The notes under the pieces are model-generated. The model saw nothing but the letters and a program-made list of their open reading frames with translations, was not told where the DNA came from and did no database searches. Positions 57,501 to 64,000 of a stretch of 64,000 nt of DNA are shown piece after piece; the first letter of the stretch is position 1, and each line of letters begins with the position of its first letter. The translations under genes and the position numbers were made by a program. Source of the DNA: Gigaspora rosea (lineage: Eukaryota; Glomeromycota; Glomeromycetes; Diversisporales; Gigasporaceae). The stretch is taken from NCBI GenBank assembly GCA_003550325.1, contig QKWP01000111.1, positions 239,309-303,308 of the forward strand. The letters run 5' to 3'.

Positions 57501-58218
57501 CTTTTTTTGGCTGGTACTTCCCCACACAACTACACTCCCAGCTAAGCTTACATAAAATTTTATTATCATTTTCTATCCAATTTTCAGTTCACTTTCTATG
57601 GATTCTAAAACCTTTTTCTAATCCATAATTATTTAAAAAAGTTTCTGCATCATTCCAAGTGTCAAAAGATTGACCTAAGTGAATATAAAAATTTGTCAGC
57701 AAAAAAAAAAAAACAAAAAAAAAATCTGCATTTAGCAAATTTGCCACGCAGAAATACATTACCTAAAGTTATTTTAAGTGAAGAAACATCTGATTCTTCA
57801 TCTGAATAGTCCATGTCAAATATAAGTCCATGACTTATACTATCTTGATAGTTTTTAGTCATTGTATCATTTAATATATTTAATAATTCTGTTGACTCTT
57901 CGTTTACTATTTTGTTAGTTACATTATTAAGAGATTCAGTATCGTCGAATAATTCCATAACTAAAATGTAAGATTAATAGATTAATTAAAACCATACAAC
58001 TATAAACCATTCAAAGCTCATTTTCTCATACCTGCTTTATCCGAAAAGTCCATATCAAGTATAAGTCCATGACTTAAACCATCTTGATAATTTCTAGTTA
58101 TTGCATCATTTAATGCATTTAATAATTCATTTAACTCTTCATTTACTACTTCGTCAGTTGTAGCATTAAGAGGTTTAGTGCCATTAAATAATTCCATAAC
58201 TAGAATGTAGACACCCAC
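54548..58218 (-). pseudogene. MULE transposase (FAR1-like), broken, with a SINE inside
   Basis: Read downward from 58218 there is an N-terminal acidic exon (MELFNGTKPLNATTDEVVNE), a FAR1-type segment (QSFDTWNDAETFLNNYGLEK, then KYQPKKGIE) and 57368-57048 (NIARYRKLGDMVEF, KEKFPGRKIYQKGLYN, DERRLCGLV). The MULE catalytic core is at 56855-56571 (VVFMDSDLAMINAI with a following FPDSIHCLCIFYIDLN). A diverged middle follows, and a C-terminal frame (54931-54548) has a basic stretch and a zinc knuckle CQNCGNKGHIGQC, one residue shorter after His than usual. Stops and frame changes are frequent between 56160 and 57660. The N-terminal exon is present twice in tandem (ATGs at 58197 and 57958, period 239 bp). 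The enzyme would move a Mutator-like DNA transposon; this copy cannot. Terminal repeats were not found. Confidence 0.85.
54973..55639 (-). mobile_element. tRNA-headed SINE, 667 bp, inserted in the MULE
   Basis: On the minus strand it begins with a tRNA-like head: an A box (TAGCGCAGTGGTTA, 55626-55613) and a B box (GGTTCGAGTCTAG, 55582-55570). A ~550-bp GC-richer body follows, then an A-rich (AAT)n tail. The flanks CTGACGTTTATTATTAT (54956-54972) and CTAACATTTATTATTAT (55640-55656) are a 17-bp TSD with two differences. Without it the MULE frame reads through (KDDNNK to QIYGRAQGIMQKAL). It is long for a SINE. Near its 3' end TTAATAAAAAGCGGCC faintly resembles the 3' end of the LINE at 46715. 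Confidence 0.8.
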
Positions 58219-58234
58219 ATCGTGACTATTTCAG

Positions 58235-58525
58235 TTTTCACTTTTAGTGCGATAAGTATTCGTCTTCACCTTCAATACACCCAAGTCACTGGCATTAATT
58301 GTTTAGCAAAACTATTTTTGTCTTCACTTTTAGTCACTGGCGTTAACCGTTTAACGATTTAACGATAGTATTTCTGTCTTCACTTTTAATACACATGCAT
58401 CACTGGCATTAACATTTAATGATAAGTATTTTATCTTCACTTTTAGTACACGTCATTAGTTTTAACTGTTTAATAAAACTAATCGATAAATTATTTCACT
58501 TTTAATACACCCGCGTTAGTAGTTT
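58235..58525. repeat. Tandem ~57-bp repeats upstream of the MULE
   Basis: About five units share TCTTCACTTTTAATACAC, CACTGGCATTAAC and GTTTAACGATAAGTATTT. They begin near 58257, 58320, 58376 and 58433, with a partial unit near 58495. They lie just upstream of the first transposase exon, where MULEs often carry subterminal repeats. Confidence 0.65.
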
Positions 58526-58739
58526 AACGAAACTAAATTGATTTGCAAAAAGAAGTTCGATCATGCATTAATTGAACTCTTATTTATTTGTATAAATTAA
58601 AACTCCGATCACTTACATCTGTCAAAATAAATGTGCAGGTAAATAAAGAGCTATAATAGAAACTGTTATATGATTACCAGTAATCACATGATTACTGGTA
58701 ATTTTCCCTCCAGTTAACCATAGTTATTCTCTTTTTTTT

Positions 58740-58900
58740 ATTTACGTTTTTTTTAATTGAATTATTAATTTATTTATTTTTTATTTTTTTTTAATTTTTT
58801 ATTATTAAAACGTTTTATGTTTTTTTTTATATATATTTATATTTATATTAGCTATTTAAATTTTACGTTTTTTTCTTATTTTTTATTTATAATTTTTTTT
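58740..58900. repeat. AT-rich low-complexity block (second copy)
   Basis: Same words as at 53001-53220. Its left flank (TTTTCCCTCCAGTTAACCAT, 58690-58715) is an inverted, diverged version of the right flank at 53235-53260. Confidence 0.45.
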
Positions 58901-60000
58901 TTACTTTGGCAATTCTGCTTTTATTAACTAGGAAGACTGGTAACTTTGTATACAAAAATTTTAGTTTACAGTAGCAGCTACCAAAATCCCTCATTTCTCT
59001 AATAAAAACTTACTCGCGCTATTTAATGTCCGCTAAGTACGATCTGTCGCAATAACAATTTTCTCCTACAGGGGCATGTAACTCTCTGCACGTGCTCCCT
59101 GTAATCACTGATTGACTGTTATTAGCCTTGTCAAGATTGCCAATTTCCTTAAATCATTCTCACCTAGCTTCAATGGTGAAGTGATTTCAATCCAAAACCA
59201 AAAAGAAAAAAGACACAAGCAAGTAATTTAAAAGAGGAGTAGAAAAAGGAGAGAAACTATAAAACCTAAGCGAAATACCAAAAAAACAAAAAGAAAAGAA
59301 GAAAGATGAGAAAAACAAAGAAAAAAAACTAATTTATAACAAACACATATAAAAATGTGTAAACGTAAAAATTATATAATACTGTATAGAAACTCTACCA
59401 AAGTATTATATACAAACTATAAAGCAGAGAAATATACACAAAAAACTACGCCTAATTTAAAAAAGAAAAGAAATTTCTACGATATTCCAGAAAAATCTCT
59501 GACATGTCATTCATTGTTTACATCGCAGCAAAATGAGCACTCGTGACGTCGACTCCAATTAGGTAGGCGCAATTCCGATTTGGAAGGAGTAAACACTGCT
59601 GATCTTCTGGAGGGGTAAGCTGGATTTCCTACTTTTTGGCAAAATTTCGAAAAGACCAAGGGAAAGTACCAAAAGTACTAACTTGCAAAGGACTGAAAGA
59701 GTATATGCTATACAAAATATTATAATCAACTAAAAATATGTTTCTACAGATGTTTACACTTCTTGTGACAAAAACTTTAGAGTTTTTAGCTCTACTACTT
59801 CTTCTATAGTACCAGAGCTTCTACCAGGAAGTCAAACCCAAAAGGAGAACTCTTTTTTTAGCTCTATTTCAGTTATCTCAATATTTGATCTGGAACTCTG
59901 GTTCCTAGTTGCTCCAAGGTAAAGTTTTGTTGTGTATAAATATAATAATTGTATAGTTGTCATAGGTCAGTAGTTATGAAAAAGTTGGTATGAGGGATCG
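58893..60000 (-). mobile_element. Likely degenerate non-LTR element, 3' end at 58893
   Basis: On the minus strand the sequence ends in GTTAATAAAAGCAGAATTGC and CAAAGTAAAAAAAAAATT, which resembles the poly-A-bearing 3' ends of the LINE (46715) and the SINE (54973). The body has no long frame on the minus strand. On the plus strand about 60 codons (59747-59920, ending before GTAAAG) are open without recognised motif, so an old host exon is an alternative for that part. Confidence 0.35.
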
Positions 60001-60029
60001 TCAGAAAGAGTTGAATCTGATTTTTTATT

Positions 60030-60240
60030 TATAATTAAATTTTATTTATTAGTTTTTTGAATTATTATTAATTAATTTATACTTTTTTTAAGTTTTTTTA
60101 ATATTTTTATTTTTTTCTAGTACGTATTAGACTAATATGATCGGCCAATCATTTTTCAGATTGGCGATCATACTGTATCTGGTATAAATTTTTATTTTAT
60201 TTTTTTTTTTAATTTTTTTTGTTATATTTAAAAGTCATTT
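60030..60240. repeat. AT-rich low-complexity block (third copy)
   Basis: AATTTTATTTATTAGTTTTTTG and ATTATTAATTAATTTATAC match the block that begins at 53001. A short non-AT patch (60115-60185, TGATCGGCCAATCATTTTTCAG and inverted GATTGGCGATCATAC) forms a small hairpin inside it. Confidence 0.45.
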
Positions 60241-60574
60241 CCAAAAGAACATTTTTCTCCATACAGCACCTCTAGCGCTATATATGGAAGTAAACCAAAA
60301 ATCCCTTTAGAGTTTGAATCTTGAGACGCTGGCTTACATAATCCAAAATTAGTAATATAAGTAAGAGCTTTACATGTTTGAAAACATCGTTGGAGCCCAG
60401 AGATTTAGAACTTGTATTAAAATAAGTTTCTAGTTTCTTGTTTTATTTTGTTTATTTATTTATTTATTATTATTCACTTCTTTCTTTTATTTTAGGCTTG
60501 TGCTTCGCTAGAGTGCTGAAATAAAATTGGACGCTGAGAATGTATCATTGGAGCCGTCGTTGGTGTGCGTTCAC

Positions 60575-62875
60575 ATCTTGTATTGAAAAATAGTGTTGAT
60601 AATATTATTGTCATAGAATTGGAATTGAAAAGGATAAGTATCTGGTTTACGATTGTTTCCTTTGTTTTTTCTTTTTTTTTTTTTTACAGTACTAATGTTT
60701 CTTTTTTTCTTTAGAAAGAATGTAGTACAGCAATAGTTAGAATGATAAAGTAGGTATCAAAAATTCATAGAGATAGAAATTGTGAGTGGAAAAGATAGTG
60801 TTGGTGTTATCGTCATAGAATTGGAGTTGAAAAGGATGAGCATAAGGCTAGTATACGATAGTATGTTTTTTTTTCTTTTTTTATTATAGTACTACATTTT
60901 TTTTCTTTAGAATGAAATGAATGTAGTATGGAACATAGCACAATAGTTAGAACGGACGGAGCTAGTGCTCCTACGGACCGGACTCGAACCAGACTTTAGT
61001 CAAGTCTGAGTCTGGTCTGATTTTCGGACTGGACTTAGACTTTTATATTCAGACTTTATAGTCAAGTCTGAATCTGGTCTGGGTCTGGCCTGAAGTCTGC
61101 AGACTGATCTGAGTCCGAATATAATTATATGTATTTTTGGCGCTGAACAAGTTTACTTAGTGCATTTTGTAAGAATTAATTAGTAAAATTTTATGAATCA
61201 TAAGATTTTATAGAATTTTATTAATAAAATTCTAAAAAATCTTATAATTCCCAAATTTTCATTAATTAAACCTAACAAAATGCACTAAGTAAACTTGTTC
61301 AGCACCTAAAAATGTATTAAAACGGCCTATTTGTTTTTATTTTACTTGAAATTTAGAGATTTGATGCACAATTTTGGATTTTTGATCAAAAAAGTCAAAT
61401 TTTAACATTTTAACTCCAAATTTCAAGTAAAATAAAAACAACCCTGCCGAATTAATGTATTTTTAGATGCTGAACAAGTTTATTTAGTGCACTAACTTAG
61501 AAATAATTAGTAAAATTTTGTGAATAATAAGTTTTTATAGAATTTTATTAGTAAAATTCTATAAAATCTTACAATTCATACATTTTTATTAATTAGTTCT
61601 AACAAAACACACTAAGTAAACTTGTTTATCACCTAAAAATACATTAGATCGGCAAGGTTGTTTTATTTTACTTGAAATTTGGAGAAAAGGTGCATAATTT
61701 TGGATTTTTGATCAAAAAAAGCCAAATTTAAGCATCTTTTCTCCAAATTTCAAGTAAAATAAAAACAACGCTGCCGATTTAATATTTTTTAGGTGCTGTA
61801 CAAGTTTATTTAGTGCATTAAGTTAGAAATAATTAGTAAATGTTTGTGAATCATAAGATTTTATAGAATTTTATTAGTAAAATTCTAAAAAATCTTAAAA
61901 TTCACATTTTTATTAATTAATTCTAACAAATGCACTAAGTAAACTTGTACAGCACCTAAAATATATCAAAATCGGCAAGGTTGATTTTATTTTACTTGAA
62001 ATTTGGAGAAAAGATGCTTAAATTTGGCTTTTTTTGATCAAAAATCCAAAATTGTGCATCTTTCTCCAAATTTCAAGTAAAATAAAAACAACCCTGCCGA
62101 TTTAATGTATTTTTAGGTGCTAAACAAGTTTAATTAATGAGTTTTGTTAGAATTAATTAATAAAAATTTGTGAATTTTAAGATTTTATAGAATTTTACTA
62201 ATAAAATTCTATATAATTTTATGATTCACAAAATTTTACTAATTATTTCTAACTTAATGCACTAAGTAAACTTGTTTAGCACCTAAAAATACATTAAATC
62301 AGGAGGGTTGTTTTTATTTTACTTGAAATTTGGAGATAAGATGTTAAAATTTGACTTTTTTGATCAAAAATCCAAAATTGTGCATCAAATCTCTAAATTT
62401 CAAGTAAAATAAAAACAAATAGGCCGTTTTAATACATTTTTAGGTGCTGAACAAGTTTACTTAGTGCATTTTGTTAGAATTAATTAATAAAAATTTGGGA
62501 ATTATAAGATTTTTTAGAATTTTATTAATAAAATTCTATAAAATCTTATGATTCATAAAATTTTACTAATTAATTCTTACAAAATGCAATAAGTAAACTT
62601 GTTCAGCGCCAAAAAATACATACAATTATATTCGGACTCAGACCAGTCTGCAGACTTCAGACCAGACCCGGACCGGACTCATATTTGAGTCTGAGTCTGG
62701 TCTGAAGTCTGAAATTAGTAAAATTTAGAGTCTGAGTCTGGTCTGATCCCGGACCGGACCTAGGAGCACTAGACGGAGCACTATAGTTAGTAACTGGTTT
62801 ATTATAGTTTTTTGTTTTTTAATATAGTACTATGTTTCTTTTTTTCTTTAGAATGAACATAGTACAATTGTTATT
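60575..62875 (+). repeat. Tandem ~200-bp repeat split by the 60963-62771 element
   Basis: One unit has AGTGTTGATAATATTATTGTC, CATAGAATTGGAATTGAAAAGG and TTTCTTTAGAAAGAATGTAGTAC (about 60585-60735). The next has GTGTTGGTGTTATCGTCATAG, ATTGGAGTTGAAAAGGATGAG and TTCTTTAGAATGAAATGAATGTAGTA (60798-60935). A third piece, AATATAGTACTATGTTTC with CTTTAGAATGAACATAGTAC, follows the inserted element (62820-62870). Confidence 0.55.
60963..62771. mobile_element. hAT-type element made of nine alternating palindromes, TSD GACGGAGC
   Basis: The ends are TAGTGCTCCTACG and, inverted, TAGTGCTCCTAGG. Exact 8-bp repeats GACGGAGC flank them (60955-60962, 62772-62779). Both subterminal zones (60978-61120, 62630-62755) are packed with AGTCTGAGTCTGGTCTGA-type words. 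The interior alternates two palindromes. P (about 190 bp, ends GGTGCTGAACAAGTTTACTT) lies at about 61129, 61453, 61781, 62106 and 62431. Q (about 130 bp, with CTTGAAATTTGGAGA arms and a TTTTTGATCAAAAA turn) lies at about 61320, 61650, 61971 and 62299. Variants are mirrored about the centre (about 61875): Q4 is close to the reverse complement of Q1, Q3 to that of Q2, and GGCGCTG occurs only at the outer edges of P1 and P5. There is no open frame. It is non-autonomous. Confidence 0.88.
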
Positions 62876-62884
62876 ACGGCAATA

Positions 62885-63055
62885 GTAGAACAAATGTAGC
62901 ATGATAGTTCGGGATGTAGTAAGGTAGTTAGTATAGGATGTAGCATGATAGTTAGTAGCACAATAGTTAATATGGGGCGAATTTAGCATGATGGTTGGGA
63001 TATAGCGGATATTGGGACGTGGCAAAATAATTTCGATGTAGCATGATAGTTGGAA
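62885..63055 (+). repeat. Degenerate short tandem repeats, GATGTAGCATGATAGTT
   Basis: The word recurs at about 62896, 62937, 62988 (as TTTAGCATGATGGTT) and 63034, with intermediate partial copies (GATGTAGTAAGGTAGTTAG). The period is roughly 20-50 bp and irregular. Confidence 0.55.
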
Positions 63056-63059
63056 TCAG

Positions 63060-63720
63060 TGTTACTATCCGGTTGGGAGATATCAGACCCGCCGGTAGAG
63101 CTATCGGGATAGTGAACGATATTTACGAGCTAACAGCAGAGAAATACGGAGAGAGAATTATGAAGGAGTTAGGGTACTTTGGCGTAAAAGGAGTTGAATC
63201 AGGTGTAAGGGGTTAAAAAGGGATGAATCGGTATAATTAAACAAAGGTGTTATCTAACGATATCAATCGTTAATCAGCAGAAACAATTAAACAATACAGC
63301 AGTCAGATAAATCTATCTATAGTCTTAAATGTATTATCAATAAAACAATCAAATATTGGTATGTCGATATGTGTATCAGCAGCAGTGTAAAAATAATCAA
63401 ACAATAAATAAAATAACTAATAAAACAAATGAACAATACAGCAGCGTAATGAGAATTCGATAATAAAAGTGTATATAAGTTGCCTTCGGCTTTGAAATGC
63501 CTACTAACTTATATAGGGTCAAAGTTTATTATTAAACAAAGGATCAGATCGAAGTCTAAAGTCTTTATTGAAGGCAGAATTAGAGCCTTTAAATACATGT
63601 TTCTAGATACATAAATTAATTACAGTAGTCTATTCAAGAAAACTTTTATTCGCGTCAACTTATTTTTAGAATCATTCGATTCTTTTCAAACTGATCCCTT
63701 CATTAATCACATTAGTTTCA
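63060..63720 (-). mobile_element. Possible LTR fragment (fossil)
   Basis: On the minus strand a TATA-like TATTTAAAGG (near 63595) is followed by CAATAAAGAC (near 63572) and a less AT-rich tail, as in an LTR. No partner LTR, primer site or coding region was recognised. It may also be ordinary host promoter sequence. Confidence 0.25.
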
Positions 63721-63777
63721 ACCACACCTTTGCCTTATTTAAAAGTTCCGTCTGTGAAAATGAAATTCTAAGATATA

Positions 63778-63962
63778 CAGTCTAACCCTGCTATAGTCAC
63801 ACTGTCTGGCAGAAACTTGACGTGACTATAGTGAGAGAAACATAATAATAGTCACATTATGTGATTATAGCGAGAGTTAATTTTATATTACTGCAAATGA
63901 TAGGTATATAAATTTCAAGAAAATGTGACTATTTCAGATGTGACTATTGTGGGGTTAGACTG
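63778..63962. mobile_element. TA-flanked pogo/Tigger-like MITE, 185 bp
   Basis: The ends are CAGTCTAACCCTGCTATAGT and, inverted, CAGTCTAACCCCACAATAGT; both continue CACA. TA flanks both sides (63776-63777, 63963-63964). GTGACTAT words recur inside both arms. The terminal sequence differs from the MITE at 27471-27647, so it is a second family of the same superfamily. Confidence 0.88.
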
Positions 63963-64000
63963 TATCTGCAGATTCCTGAAAATATTTGAATGCCTCGGGG

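Noticed and set aside
58235-58525. Regular repeats as a CRISPR array
   Set aside because: The units are degenerate and contiguous with no spacers, and the window is eukaryotic.

Overview
The window is AT-rich, gene-poor eukaryotic DNA with short GT-AG introns (about 50-100 bp) and very many transposable elements. The composition, the MULE/FAR1-like transposase, the multi-exon MFS genes and the LINE type fit an arbuscular mycorrhizal fungus of the Rhizophagus (Glomeromycotina) kind. That assignment is inference from memory; no database was searched.

Host genes are few. A cytochrome-b5-reductase-type flavoprotein enters from the left edge (56-1939). Two decayed genes lie head to head: a fumarate reductase fused to cytochrome b5 (20622-23030, minus) and a NOP8/NOL8-like nucleolar RNA-binding protein (23306-25490, plus). 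Two 14-TM MFS (DHA2-type) transporters, A (27672-30159, minus) and B (41913-44399, plus), form an inverted duplication. Both have nine exons and six internal exons have identical lengths. Copy A reads as an intact 568-residue protein. Copy B has lost an expected splice acceptor, uses a GC donor and has a frameshifted tail, but still has a workable reading.

The rest is mostly mobile DNA, and many elements can be delimited by exact target-site duplications (TSDs): three copies of a ~230-bp family (10-bp TSDs in two); a 700-bp foldback element (8-bp TSD); hAT-type MITEs (8-bp TSDs); TA-flanked pogo-like MITEs; an 850-bp element with a 10-bp TSD; a tandem MITE array running into an assembly gap (17452-18190); a nearly whole endonuclease-RT-RNase H LINE (46715-53000) with a 152-bp MITE in its RT domain; a broken MULE (54548-58218) with a 667-bp tRNA-headed SINE inside; and a few doubtful LTR fossils.

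The most striking object is 60963-62771. It is a hAT-type element with a perfect 8-bp TSD whose interior is nine alternating palindromes (P-Q-P-Q-P-Q-P-Q-P), arranged so that the whole 1.8 kb is itself one mirror-symmetric palindrome. Simpler serial-hairpin arrays occur at 2250-2800 and 33235-34130.

The two MFS loci act as a natural experiment. Locus B keeps the empty site of a MITE present at locus A, while a hAT end with nearly the same flank is found upstream of both. This orders the hAT insertion, the duplication and the MITE insertion in time.
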